DNA of 64,000 nt from Burkholderia sp. WSM2232 (GCF_000472545.1 NZ_AWZV01000029.1:1-64000); one strand, 5' to 3'. Positions 8,633 to 17,121 are shown, numbered from the stretch's first letter. Notes: generated from the sequence alone by a model not told the origin. Program-made: numbers and translations.

Positions 8633-10303
8633 TCATTGATAAGCGGACGCCAGGCTCGCGGCATGCGCGGCGCCAGGGCCGGGGCCGGGGCCGGGGCCGG
8701 GGCCGTCTTCGACGATCTGGCCGAAGTCCAGCTTGATGAAGCGCTCGGCAAGATGAAAGTAGCGATCGTCGTGCGTGATGACGAGCACGGTCTTGCCCTT
8801 CGCCTTCAGTTCGGGCAGCAGGCGCTTGTAGAACACGTCCTTGAAAAGCGGGTCCTGGTCCGCAGCCCATTCGTCGAACACATAGAACGGACGATCTTCC
8901 AGATACGCGACGACCAGCGCAAGCCGTTTGCGTTGACCCTGCGAGAGGTCCAGGGTCGAAAACCTGCCGTCCTTCACGCTGACCTTGTGATCGAGCTGCA
9001 GATCGACGAGCAGTTGTTGCGCAAGCGCGTCGAGTCCTTCGGCATGCATGCCGAGCAGCGTGTCGAACAGGAAGAAGTCGCTGAATACGACGGAAAAGTG
9101 CTGACGGTAGGCGTCGCGCCGCGCTTCGTCGACAGGCTCGCCGTTCAGCAGCACGCGTCCGCTCTCGGGCACGTACAGTCCCACCAGCATTTTAGCGAGC
9201 GTGGTCTTGCCGCTGCCGTTGCCGCCGATCAGATAGACGAGCTCGCCTGGCCGGAACGTCAGATCGACTGGCCCGAGCGTGAACACCTCGTTTTCCTTCT
9301 CGCGGAAGTAGCGATGCGTAGCGCCGTCGAGCGCAATGCTTTCGAACGAGGCCGCGACCGGCGGTTCGAGCATGACCTCGCGCGGCAGCTCTGCATTGAC
9401 CTGCTCGATGCGTTCCAGAGCGACGCGCGCCGAACTGAGGCTCGGAATCGCGGACAGCACGGCTTCAATCGGCATGATCATGTAGACGAACACAATCGCG
9501 TAACCCGACATGACATGAGGATCGACTCTGATGTAGCGCGCGAACACGAAGAGCGTGAGGCCGATGAACGCGAACAGAATGAAATTGCCCCAGCTCGTCG
9601 CCGCCGCATACAGCATGTAGCCGCGCGTACGCTGCACCCGCACCGCTTCGACATTGCTCGCGAGCGTGTCCTCGACGAACGCATTTTTGCGGGCCCGATG
9701 CAGCTTCAGTTCCTTGGCACCGTCGAAGAGCGCGCGGAAATGCTTGACGAGATCGTCCTCGCGTTTGCGCGACGCACGCAAATGGAACATGGCACGGGTG
9801 TGCGCATAGCGAAAGCCCGCCATGCCCAGCACGATGGTGACCATCGCGACAAGCAGGATCGGCCACGACATATAGCCGAGATAAGCGAGACAGCCGACGA
9901 TCACCGCGCTTTGCATCGCAAGCGAGGGCAGGCTCACGAAAAACACCACGATCGTGTCCAGATCCTGCGTGAGGACAGCAAGCGATTTCGCCGCACCCTG
10001 CTTTTCCAGCTGTGCAAACGCAGCGTCGCCAATGCGACGAATGGTGCGCATGCGCAGGGTCGCTTTGGCCTGTTGGCCGAGCCACATGAAGAGCGACTGC
10101 GCGAGCGCACGCATCGCGAGCACACCGAGCCCCACCGCGAGGAACTGCATGCCGAGCCGCGCAAGGCCGTCAGGCGTCGCGACGAGCGCCTGATTGATGA
10201 GCGCGAGCAGCGCGGCATTGCCGAGGCCGCTGAGCACGCTCGCAATGAGCGCCGCGGCGATCATCCAGCGCGACTTGCTGACCAGTTGCAAAAGTACGGA
10301 CAT
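8633..10303 (-). CDS. Cyclic-peptide/siderophore ABC exporter (PvdE/OrbE-like)
   Basis: A 556-residue fused permease-ATPase half transporter. The first ~300 residues carry six hydrophobic segments. The nucleotide-binding domain shows Walker A GGNGSGKTT near 363, signature LSQGQRK near 453 and Walker B FYVFDEWAAD near 477. Family knowledge: the PvdE/SyrD cyclic-peptide-export group moves siderophore precursors across the inner membrane. Position between the tailoring and import genes supports export of the NRPS product. Start ATG 10303 is preceded by AAGGAG five bases upstream. The C terminus carries a Gly-Pro repeat encoded by a GGGGCC hexamer repeat. The stop overlaps a possible start of the next gene. 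Confidence 0.92.
   Translation of the reverse strand: MSVLLQLVSKSRWMIAAALIASVLSGLGNAALLALINQALVATPDGLARLGMQFLAVGLGVLAMRALAQSLFMWLGQQAKATLRMRTIRRIGDAAFAQLEKQGAAKSLAVLTQDLDTIVVFFVSLPSLAMQSAVIVGCLAYLGYMSWPILLVAMVTIVLGMAGFRYAHTRAMFHLRASRKREDDLVKHFRALFDGAKELKLHRARKNAFVEDTLASNVEAVRVQRTRGYMLYAAATSWGNFILFAFIGLTLFVFARYIRVDPHVMSGYAIVFVYMIMPIEAVLSAIPSLSSARVALERIEQVNAELPREVMLEPPVAASFESIALDGATHRYFREKENEVFTLGPVDLTFRPGELVYLIGGNGSGKTTLAKMLVGLYVPESGRVLLNGEPVDEARRDAYRQHFSVVFSDFFLFDTLLGMHAEGLDALAQQLLVDLQLDHKVSVKDGRFSTLDLSQGQRKRLALVVAYLEDRPFYVFDEWAADQDPLFKDVFYKRLLPELKAKGKTVLVITHDDRYFHLAERFIKLDFGQIVEDGPGPGPGPGPGAAHAASLASAYQ
8676..8704. repeat. GGGGCC hexanucleotide repeat
   Basis: About 4.8 copies of ggggcc, translated on the minus strand as Gly-Pro repeats near the C terminus of the exporter. 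It is prone to slippage, and the copy number keeps the frame in any number of whole units. Confidence 0.9.
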
Positions 10304-10368
10304 GAAGCTCCTTTCATTGCGGCTTGAATGCGCGAGGACGCGAGCGGCGTCCTCGCGCGCCGGCCGCG

Positions 10369-11253
10369 TCAGTTGTCGACACCTCGCGCATCGTCTTCAT
10401 GCGCGAAGGCTCTTTCGTGTTCGTTGCGCGCCCCATGCGCAGGCACATGACGGCGTGCCTGCATAGCGTGAGCACCCGCTTGCGCGCGGCGCTTCAGGAA
10501 CGGACAGCGCTCCTCGATGGGCGCGTTGGCGTCGTCGAGAAAGTACTGTTTCCATTCCAGGTTGCCCGGGTCTCCATAAAAACCAAGGTCAGGGTGCGCG
10601 GGAATATCGTCCCATGTTTCGAGGCGCTTGCGCACCTGGTTGCGTGCCTCGCGGCCAATCACCTTGTTCGTGATGGTATCAACGAACACCGAACGCGGCT
10701 GGAACAGCAGCACCATGCCGGGACCCAGATTGCGGCTATGACGCGCGCGAAACGACGGGCACGCGCATACGACGAACATCTGCACGCCTGCGTACGAGAA
10801 CTCCCATGCTTCGTCCATCGGGTCGGGCTGCTGATCCGCCGCCGGGTCCGGGTCGATGTCGTGCAACTGCTGCAGAATGCCCCAGAACAGCATTCTGTAC
10901 GCATCGTGCGAAAGCGGCTCCGGGTCCGGCTCGAAAAACACCGCGATGTTGTTCCTCCTGTATTGCGGCTGCAATGCAAGCTCCGCGAAGGTTTGCATCG
11001 TCGCAGGCAGATCGCGCAGATCGCGGCCGTTGACGAACGAGTAGAACATCTCGCCGCGCCGCTCGGCCATCGTGCCGAAAAAACACGGATACGCCGGGTC
11101 GAGCACGTGCTCGCGCAGCGTCGCATACGACGCGTCCAGCCATGCGGGCGCGGACACCGCCGCTCCCGTCGCCTTGCCGGCAATGATCCGGCTCTTCCAG
11201 TCGCTGACCTCGAATCGATCGGCCTCTGCCATAGCACTAGTGCCTGCTTGCAT
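10369..11253 (-). CDS. YqcI/YcgG-family putative heme-dependent N-oxygenase (GrbE/DcsA-like)
   Basis: A 294-residue protein with hallmarks of the YqcI/YcgG family: a YPCFFGTMAERRGEMFY segment near residue 55, CPSFRARHSRNLGPGMVL near 166, HPDLGFYGDPGNLEWKQY near 222 and a late CPF. Members of this family (DcsA, AglA) are heme-dependent arginine N-hydroxylases. As I recall, a relative is linked to graminine formation in gramibactin clusters. Here it lies directly downstream of an SznF-like gene inside an NRPS siderophore operon. That supports hydroxylation of a guanidine nitrogen of arginine as the first step towards a diazeniumdiolate. ATG 11253 follows an AGGAAGAGAG purine stretch. The longer frame from 11391 adds an Arg-rich, unfamily-like leader and is not preferred. 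Function is inferred. Confidence 0.8.
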   Translation of the reverse strand: MQAGTSAMAEADRFEVSDWKSRIIAGKATGAAVSAPAWLDASYATLREHVLDPAYPCFFGTMAERRGEMFYSFVNGRDLRDLPATMQTFAELALQPQYRRNNIAVFFEPDPEPLSHDAYRMLFWGILQQLHDIDPDPAADQQPDPMDEAWEFSYAGVQMFVVCACPSFRARHSRNLGPGMVLLFQPRSVFVDTITNKVIGREARNQVRKRLETWDDIPAHPDLGFYGDPGNLEWKQYFLDDANAPIEERCPFLKRRAQAGAHAMQARRHVPAHGARNEHERAFAHEDDARGVDN

Positions 11254-11468
11254 CGTTCGCTCTCTCTTCCTGACCCACTGTTGCGCGCGTCGAACGCGCG
11301 AGGCATCCCGCGCCGGGTGACGGGGACATCGATACTGCTGTCGTGGGGAAGAGGCACCTTTGTTGTCGATCTTTGCCGTGGGCGCCTGCATGATGCTGCT
11401 CGCTTTTTGCTCGCTTCTTGCTCGCTTACTGCTTGGTTTCTGCTCCGTTGCTTACCCGCTTCGCGTGC

Positions 11469-12911
11469 TCACGTCGAGGCGGCCGCCGGCTCGTCGAGCT
11501 CCGCGACGAGGGCTTCGACCCACTCGTCGGGAATGATCGGCTGGTGATACGTACACTCGCCAGATACCACGGTCGAGCCATGCAGGCGGCCATCCGGAAT
11601 CAGCACCATGTCGCCTTTGTGCATGGGGAGTTGCATGCCGACGTTACCCCAGAAGAGCATGTCGCCCTCCTCGATCGTGACGAGACGATGGTCGTTGTGT
11701 ACATGCGTGGTCGAGCACATTTCGTGCGGCTCCACAAACGTCTCGCGGTCGATACCCGGACACTCCGCATCGATCCGCGAGCTGATGCGATGCGCGAAAG
11801 CGACATAGTCGCGAATCGACGAAAGCCAGCGCAGTTGCTCGCCGAGGTCCCAGCGCGCGCGCCCGGCGAGCCGCTCGCCAGCGACAAGACCCTGCACGCA
11901 CTGAGCGCGCGCCGCGTCGCCGAAATTGTCCGCCACGCGCCGCAATGCGCGCGTGCAGCGCTGTTCCAGCGCGCTTTTCAATGCAGTTGCGTCGGCGGGC
12001 CCGCGGCCGGCCGGCTTCAGATGCGCGCACGCCCTCTCCAGCGCAAGCCCGAACGCGAGCCATTCGGCTTCGGCCGCGAAGGCCGCGCCGATCAGGCCAA
12101 ACGCGCGATCCGGCCGTCGTGCGAGCGCATACAGCAGGTTGCATTTCGCAGTGCTGGTCGGCAGATAGAACTGCCAGTACGCGTGCTGCCTGCCCGTGAC
12201 GCCGCTTGCGGCCGCAACGCGTTCGAACAGTGCGTCGTCCGGTGCTGCGTGATGAAGGCCTGGCCGTTCATCGGGCGGCAGCATGTCGAAGAAGCCGCTT
12301 GCGCCGGCTCGCGCGAGCGCGCGGCGCTTCGAGACCGCGAGCGCCCAGCGCTGGACCATGATGAAGCGCAGCCCCTCTTCCAGGTAGTCGTTTCGCATGA
12401 GCCGCTCGAACGTGGCACTCCAGAATGCGAGTTCCTCGTCTACGATGCCGGTAACGCGCGCGCTCGCAGCGCTGGCGTTTTCACTCACGTCGACGTCTTT
12501 GGTCAGGTATTCGAACGCATAGGCTTCGAGAAACGGCGCGATCTGCGCACCGAGCTCGCGCGTGTCTTCGCGGTAGAAGTCGGTAAAGCGCTGCCAGTCT
12601 GCCGGCTGCGCGCCGGCAGGTGCACGCGCGACGTCGAGCTCGTAGATCGACATCAGCGTGCGGCCGGAGGCGAGCGCCGGCAGACGGCTCACGTTGTGCT
12701 CCCGCACCGGCTTCATGAACTTGAGGAAGTCGAAGTCCTCGGGCCGCAGGGGGCGGCGGTGAAAGTCGTCGTCGAGGAGCAGTTCGTCGACAGTGGCACT
12801 GCGAAACGGCTGTGCGGCCGCGAACTGTTTGATGAGCGCGACGTAGCGCTCGCTGTGGCCAACGAACGGCGAGAAATCGAAGATCGGCAGCGAAGCCTGG
12901 CTCATGGTCAT
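11469..12911 (-). CDS. SznF-like N-N bond forming protein with C-terminal cupin (GrbD-like)
   Basis: A 480-residue protein whose length and layout resemble SznF, the streptozotocin N-nitrosating metalloenzyme. A helical middle region contains HAYWQFYLPTSTAKCNLL near 243. A C-terminal cupin carries HVHNDHR near 403 and LHGSTV near 444. The putative cupin ligands His403, His405 and His444 have the same 2 and 39 residue spacing as the SznF iron ligands as I remember them (407, 409, 448). I do not see an HxxxDxxH helix in the middle domain, so its diiron site may be degenerate. Inferred role: rearranging a hydroxylated arginine guanidine into the C-diazeniumdiolate amino acid graminine. ATG 12911 has AAGGA four bases upstream. 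Confidence 0.75.
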   Translation of the reverse strand: MTMSQASLPIFDFSPFVGHSERYVALIKQFAAAQPFRSATVDELLLDDDFHRRPLRPEDFDFLKFMKPVREHNVSRLPALASGRTLMSIYELDVARAPAGAQPADWQRFTDFYREDTRELGAQIAPFLEAYAFEYLTKDVDVSENASAASARVTGIVDEELAFWSATFERLMRNDYLEEGLRFIMVQRWALAVSKRRALARAGASGFFDMLPPDERPGLHHAAPDDALFERVAAASGVTGRQHAYWQFYLPTSTAKCNLLYALARRPDRAFGLIGAAFAAEAEWLAFGLALERACAHLKPAGRGPADATALKSALEQRCTRALRRVADNFGDAARAQCVQGLVAGERLAGRARWDLGEQLRWLSSIRDYVAFAHRISSRIDAECPGIDRETFVEPHEMCSTTHVHNDHRLVTIEEGDMLFWGNVGMQLPMHKGDMVLIPDGRLHGSTVVSGECTYHQPIIPDEWVEALVAELDEPAAAST

Positions 12912-12981
12912 TCGGTCCTTATCCGGGTTGCCTCAAACTGCGAGTGAATGGAGGTGAAGCATCTCGCGCGAAAGACTCACA

Positions 12982-13875
12982 CTACGGCTCCGCGCAACGG
13001 TTTGCTCGGGCGCCTGCGCACGGTGAGTCGTGCGGCTGCGGTATGTGTTGCGGCAGTTGCGGCTGTTGCGGCCCTTGCGCGCGCTGGGCGAGCTGCGTAT
13101 GCCGGATACTTCGCGCGAGCGATCCGGCGACGACTGCGAGTACCGCCTCGCGCGCCGTGTCGATGAAAAAGTGCCCGCCGTCGAACCGGTGCACCGCGCA
13201 GGGGCCGCGCGTCTGCTGCGCCCATGCATGAACATCTGCGGCGTGTGCCGTGGCGGGATCGTCCCGGCCGACGAAGACGTCGATGGGACAATCGAGCATG
13301 GCCGCCGCGCTGCCCCCCGCCGCCAGACGCGCCTTGGTGCGCGCTGGATGAATGCCGCACAAATGAAAGTCGGCGCGTAACAACGGCAGCATGAAGTCGA
13401 CGAAATCCGCATCGTCGAGCAATTCGGCCGGCGTACCGCCGCGTTCGCGCAGGCAGGCAATCATTTCGGTATGCGAACAGTTCAGCCAATTCGTTTCGTG
13501 TTTACGGCGGACCGGCGAGATGGTGGCGGAGGCACCGAACCACACTGGTGCTGGTTTGCCTCTCTCGCGCAGCGCATGCATGAGTTCCAGTCCGACGAGC
13601 GAGCCCATGCTGTGGCCGAACAAGGCAAACGGTGCACCGTCGTTCACCAGAGTGAGCAGTTCGTCAGCGAGTTGTTCGACGAGCGCGGGCCATTCCGTAT
13701 GCACCGGCTCGGCACGGCGCATACCGTGACCAGGCAATTCGAGTGTGCGCACCCGTACGAAAGACGGCAGCAAGGCTTGCCACTCTCGATACACCGCGAC
13801 GCTGCCGCCGGCGTGCGCAAGGCAGACGAGCGTGAGCGCGCTGGACGCGTGCCGAACGCGATTTGACGAGTTCAT
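12982..13875 (-). CDS. Type II (editing) thioesterase of NRPS cluster
   Basis: A 297-residue alpha/beta hydrolase of the GrsT/external thioesterase type. It shows LAHAGGSVAVYREW at the oxyanion side, GHSMG with nucleophile Ser89, an acid in FVGRDDP and a catalytic His in GGHFF. Known role: hydrolysis of mis-primed or stalled thioesters from carrier domains. It begins 18 bp after the mbtH stop, so it is probably in the same transcript. The C-terminal ~45 residues are Gln/Pro-rich and exceed the usual family length; this tail is encoded by a repetitive tgcggc-rich stretch. Confidence 0.9.
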   Translation of the reverse strand: MNSSNRVRHASSALTLVCLAHAGGSVAVYREWQALLPSFVRVRTLELPGHGMRRAEPVHTEWPALVEQLADELLTLVNDGAPFALFGHSMGSLVGLELMHALRERGKPAPVWFGASATISPVRRKHETNWLNCSHTEMIACLRERGGTPAELLDDADFVDFMLPLLRADFHLCGIHPARTKARLAAGGSAAAMLDCPIDVFVGRDDPATAHAADVHAWAQQTRGPCAVHRFDGGHFFIDTAREAVLAVVAGSLARSIRHTQLAQRAQGPQQPQLPQHIPQPHDSPCAGARANRCAEP

Positions 13876-13893
13876 TGGTTCAGCGCGCGCGCA

Positions 13894-14127
13894 TCACGCA
13901 TTGGTGACGCCTTCGGGCGCTGCGCTGTCGGCCATTGCCTGACGCAAGCTGAGCGGACGCATATCGGTCCAGACCTCATCGATCCATTGGAGGCATTCGT
14001 CCTTCCTGCCGGACTTGCCGGCTTCGCGCCAGCCAGCGGGAATAGCCTTGTAGTCAGGCCAGATCGAATACTGTTCTTCATGATTTACAACGACAACGAA
14101 ATTCGTGTTTTCGTCACCCCAGCTCAT
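13894..14127 (-). CDS. MbtH-like adenylation-domain activator
   Basis: A 77-residue protein with the complete MbtH signature: NHEEQYSIWP near residue 15, PAGWREAGKSGRKDECLQWI and VWTDMRPLSLR. Known role: binds NRPS adenylation domains and is needed for their folding or activity. It is the first gene of the siderophore operon. AGGAG lies five bases before ATG 14127, and a Fur-box-like site lies 116 bp upstream. Very likely required by the Asp-specific A domain encoded downstream. Confidence 0.95.
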   Translation of the reverse strand: MSWGDENTNFVVVVNHEEQYSIWPDYKAIPAGWREAGKSGRKDECLQWIDEVWTDMRPLSLRQAMADSAAPEGVTNA

Positions 14128-14242
14128 CGCGGCTCCTGAATGAAGTTGTCTGCGTCTGGTTGATCCGGTGAAGGCCCGGTTGCTTTGCGCCTAAGCACCG
14201 CTGGTTCGCAGCGAGACGCGCGGTTTATCCGCCGAGCATCTA

Positions 14243-14258
14243 AATGCGAATCATTTTC
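14243..14258. promoter_or_regulatory. Fur box 1
   Basis: aatgcgaatcattttc matches 13 of 16 positions of the Fur consensus core aatgataatcattatc. It lies upstream of mbtH and predicts iron-repressed transcription of the siderophore operon. Confidence 0.7.
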
Positions 14259-14390
14259 ATTTAAATCTACTCGTCGATCACGGCGTGTGTCAAGTGAGCA
14301 AGATGCCCCGTTCAATCGACTCAAAAGCAACGCAAACGTATGCGGCCAGCGAAACCGGAGCTTAAGGCAAAATCTTTCGTCAGACAAGCA

Positions 14391-14406
14391 AATAAGAATC
14401 ATTTGC
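14391..14406. promoter_or_regulatory. Fur box 2
   Basis: aataagaatcatttgc matches about 12 of 16 Fur consensus core positions. It lies 55 bp before the nitroreductase start and on the divergent side of the siderophore promoter. Confidence 0.6.
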
Positions 14407-14460
14407 ATTATGCGGCGTTTCTCGCCATCATCCGTTTCATCGAAAACACGGTCAATCGCC

Positions 14461-15096
14461 ATGGAAAACTCGCAGCGCTCCGCTAACCACGAGGTCGTCG
14501 TCGCCGCTTCGTCGCCAACGCAGCGGGCATTCTTCGACACCCTGCTCTCACGCCGGTCCTCGTGGCCGCTCGCCGAACCGGGGCCCAACGAAACCGAGCT
14601 GGCCCTGATCTTCGACGCCGCGATGCGTGCGCCGGACCACGGCGCATTGCGTCCGTGGCGCTTTGCGCTGATACGCGACGACGCGCGCGCCGAGTTCGGC
14701 GAAGTGCTCGTGGACGTCGCCGCGCGCCGGGAACCGGCGAGTCCGCGCGCGCAGCACGAACATCGGCGGCAACTTGCGTACACGGCGCCGCTTGTCATCG
14801 TGATAGCCGCAGCAACTTGCAGCGACTCGCACATTCCGGAGACCGAACAGCTCCTTGCGGTCGGCGCCGCCGCGATGAACATGCTCAATGCAATTCACGC
14901 ACTTGGCTATGCCGGCTTCTGGGCGACCGGCGCGGACGCCTATGACCCGAACCTGCAAGCCGCGCTCGACTTCGAGCCGTCCGAGCGCGTGCTGGGGTTT
15001 CTGTTCGTCGGGACACCGAAGTCTCGCGAAGCTTCAGCCGCGCGGCCGCCGCATTCGCTTTACGTACGTGAGTGGCTGGGGCGCACGTCGATCTAA
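14461..15096 (+). CDS. YdjA-like nitroreductase family protein
   Basis: A 211-residue FMN-dependent nitroreductase-fold protein of the YdjA type: RRSSWPLAEPGPNE near residue 30, an MRAPDHGALRPWRF segment that in this family contacts FMN, and GYAGFWATG near 155. The family reduces nitro groups, quinones or enals with NAD(P)H; the substrate here cannot be read from sequence. It is divergent from the siderophore operon, and a Fur-like site lies between them, so iron control is plausible. ATG 14461 was chosen because the family similarity begins just after it; a longer frame starts further upstream. A link to reduction of the diazeniumdiolate or ferric complex is speculative. Confidence 0.8.
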   Translation: MENSQRSANHEVVVAASSPTQRAFFDTLLSRRSSWPLAEPGPNETELALIFDAAMRAPDHGALRPWRFALIRDDARAEFGEVLVDVAARREPASPRAQHEHRRQLAYTAPLVIVIAAATCSDSHIPETEQLLAVGAAAMNMLNAIHALGYAGFWATGADAYDPNLQAALDFEPSERVLGFLFVGTPKSREASAARPPHSLYVREWLGRTSI

Positions 15097-15233
15097 AGCA
15101 TCGCCAGGCCGTTTCTGCCGCGTTCATCCGGCACTGTGCGTCGAGCATTAGTCAGATACCGACCACCCTCGCTTAGGCCGCGACATGCGACTCTATACTG
15201 GGAACTGACGATGTCTTCGCAGAGACCCATCGT

Positions 15234-15758
15234 ATGTGCTCAGATGAATCCGGTCGCCCCGGACCGCCCAGTGACGACGAGACGCTATTTGCCGCCGTCT
15301 ATATAAGCAACGTGTGTGCGGGCGTAGGCATCGCGGATGTCGAATCGATCGTGTCGGTCTCTCGCGTTCTGAATCGGGCGGATGCGCTCACGGGCTTTCT
15401 CGTTCATGCGGGCCGCAACTTCGTTCAGTACCTGGAGGGCAATCCAGGCGCCGTTAGAGAATGTCTGCGCCGCATCGGCAACGACCGGCGTCACCATGAG
15501 ATGAGGATTGTCGCGATTGGATCGCTCGAGCGGCGCCGTTTTGTCGAATGGTCAATGGGCTATTTCACCGGCGACCTTGACGGGTCTGAGCGCATCGAGA
15601 GCATCCTGACCAGTTGGTCGGGCACGGACCGCTCGCTGCTCGAGGAAGTGTGGCGCATCTGTCAGGCAGCACGGACGCTGCCGGAAGTGAGCGAGTCGCA
15701 TCTTGTCGCCGGCCGGTTCGACGTTCTGCTCCGGCGCGACGCACAATCGTCCGTGTGA
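15234..15758 (+). CDS. BLUF-domain blue-light photoreceptor
   Basis: A 174-residue protein with one BLUF domain spanning about residues 18-115. The flavin-binding and signalling residues are all present with a constant offset of two from AppA: Tyr23, Asn47, Gln65, Trp106 and Met108 (in VYIS, VLNRADALTG, FVQYLEG and VEWSMGY). The C-terminal ~55 residues are helical and carry no recognisable output domain, so it is a short BLUF protein that must signal through a partner. It is monocistronic. The neighbouring hydrolase is convergent. Confidence 0.9.
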   Translation: MCSDESGRPGPPSDDETLFAAVYISNVCAGVGIADVESIVSVSRVLNRADALTGFLVHAGRNFVQYLEGNPGAVRECLRRIGNDRRHHEMRIVAIGSLERRRFVEWSMGYFTGDLDGSERIESILTSWSGTDRSLLEEVWRICQAARTLPEVSESHLVAGRFDVLLRRDAQSSV

Positions 15759-15784
15759 TGTCGCTCGCTCTCGCAAATACACTG

Positions 15785-16573
15785 CTACTGCGCGGCTTTT
15801 GCAGCGGCGATGATGGTTTCCGCTACGGCTTTCGGCTGGCTCACCATCGCGACGTGGCTGCTCTCCACAGTCGTGATCCGTGCACCAATGTTGCTGGCCA
15901 TAGCCTGCTGAAGTTTCGGATCGATCATTCGGTCATGTGAAGCAACCACGAAGTACGACGGCTTGTCATGCCATGCAGCGGTCGTGACCTTTTCGCCGAT
16001 ACAGTTGGCCGCCCACGGCACCTGCGTCGCGGCGATCAGGCGTCGTTGCGGCAGCGGCAGATCCGGCGCGAAATCGGCTAGAACAGCCTTCGTCGACAGC
16101 GTCAGGTATCCGCCGGAGTCTTTTTGCAGCTCACTTGCCCAGGCCGGCGCGGGTTTGCCCTTCGTGATGTCTTCAATAGACTGGCCGTTATCGGGCGCAA
16201 ATGCCGCCACGTAGACAAGGCTCTTTACCTTGTCGTCATTGCCTGCCTCGCTGATCACGACGCCGGCCCACGAATGACCGACCAGCACGACCGGACCCGT
16301 TTGTTGGTCCACCACGCGCTTCGTCGCGGCAACGTCGTCAGCCAGCGAGCTCAGTGGGTTCTGCACCGAAACCACGTGAAGTCCGCGCGCCTCGAGTAGC
16401 GGAATCACTTTGTCCCAGCTCGAGCCGTCAGCAAATGCGCCGTGCACGAGCACGACGTTCTTGCCCTTCAAATCTTCTGCCGGCGCTGCATTTGCTGCCT
16501 GCAACGCCTGTACCGCGAACAGGCCGCCGAATAATACCGCGGCACCGAAGAGTCTTTTGATTAGCGTGGCCAT
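15785..16573 (-). CDS. Secreted alpha/beta hydrolase
   Basis: A 262-residue protein with an N-terminal signal peptide (MATLIKRLFGAAVLFGG then LQAANA-AP). The alpha/beta hydrolase motifs are HGAFADGSSW (oxyanion loop, residues 44-53), GHSWAG with nucleophile Ser101, an acid in ASHDRMID and a late His in SSHVAM. It resembles the EstC/salicylate-esterase-like small esterase group. Predicted periplasmic or secreted; substrate unknown. The upstream in-frame ATG at 16615 would destroy the signal peptide, so ATG 16573 is preferred. Confidence 0.85.
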   Translation of the reverse strand: MATLIKRLFGAAVLFGGLFAVQALQAANAAPAEDLKGKNVVLVHGAFADGSSWDKVIPLLEARGLHVVSVQNPLSSLADDVAATKRVVDQQTGPVVLVGHSWAGVVISEAGNDDKVKSLVYVAAFAPDNGQSIEDITKGKPAPAWASELQKDSGGYLTLSTKAVLADFAPDLPLPQRRLIAATQVPWAANCIGEKVTTAAWHDKPSYFVVASHDRMIDPKLQQAMASNIGARITTVESSHVAMVSQPKAVAETIIAAAKAAQ

Positions 16574-16654
16574 TGTTTTTTTCCCGGCAAATCGTAGTAG
16601 TGTTGTCGCAGTCATTGGATGGCAGAATGCACACGCGCGCTGCCATCCTCAGGA

Positions 16655-16990
16655 TTACGAATGAGCATAGATCGGACCGAGACCGATAACGTCCTGATGC
16701 GCGCGAGGCGTTGCGCCCGCCGGCGAGCGCGAGCCCGCAGCCGACGCACCGTTCTGCACGCCGCCGTATGCGGCAGCAGCCGAGCCGTTTTGTGCGTCGA
16801 CACGCATTTGCGCAGCCTGAAGGTTGCTCGGGTACTGGGTATGGTCGCCGGCGGGGTTGTAGCCGGCCTTCTCGAGTTGAACCAGTTCCGCGCGCACTTC
16901 GGCGCGCGTCAATGCATGAGTGGACTGCGCAAACGAAAGAGCAGGAACGGCAACGAGTGCTGCGACGACAAGCGATTGAACGAGTTTCAT
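16655..16990 (-). CDS. DUF4148 domain periplasmic protein
   Basis: A 111-residue protein with a clear signal peptide (MKLVQSLVVAALVAVPALSF, cleavage near AQS). The short DUF4148 motif LTRAEVRAELVQLEKAGYNP is followed by the YPSNLQAAQ segment. This family is abundant in Burkholderia-type genomes, and its function is unknown. The C terminus is Gly/Ala/Ser rich. Its upstream region (17122-17214) shares an aligned 92-bp module with that of a hydrolase gene at 19834-20865, suggesting a common regulator. Confidence 0.88.
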   Translation of the reverse strand: MKLVQSLVVAALVAVPALSFAQSTHALTRAEVRAELVQLEKAGYNPAGDHTQYPSNLQAAQMRVDAQNGSAAAAYGGVQNGASAAGSRSPAGATPRAHQDVIGLGPIYAHS

Positions 16991-17121
16991 GAGTGTTCTC
17001 CAGAAAAATGGCGGGATCAAAGCTCAAGCGTTCAGGGACAATCCGTCTCGTGCAGAGCATGCGGACCCTTGCATCCCCTGAACCGGGCGCAGTGTTGCGG
17101 ATCAACCTTGCGTGTAGATAT

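Noticed and set aside
8621..10327. 568-residue plus-strand frame opposite the ABC exporter
   Set aside because: The minus-strand frame has Walker A, signature and Walker B motifs plus a good ribosome site; the plus-strand translation is charged low-complexity sequence.
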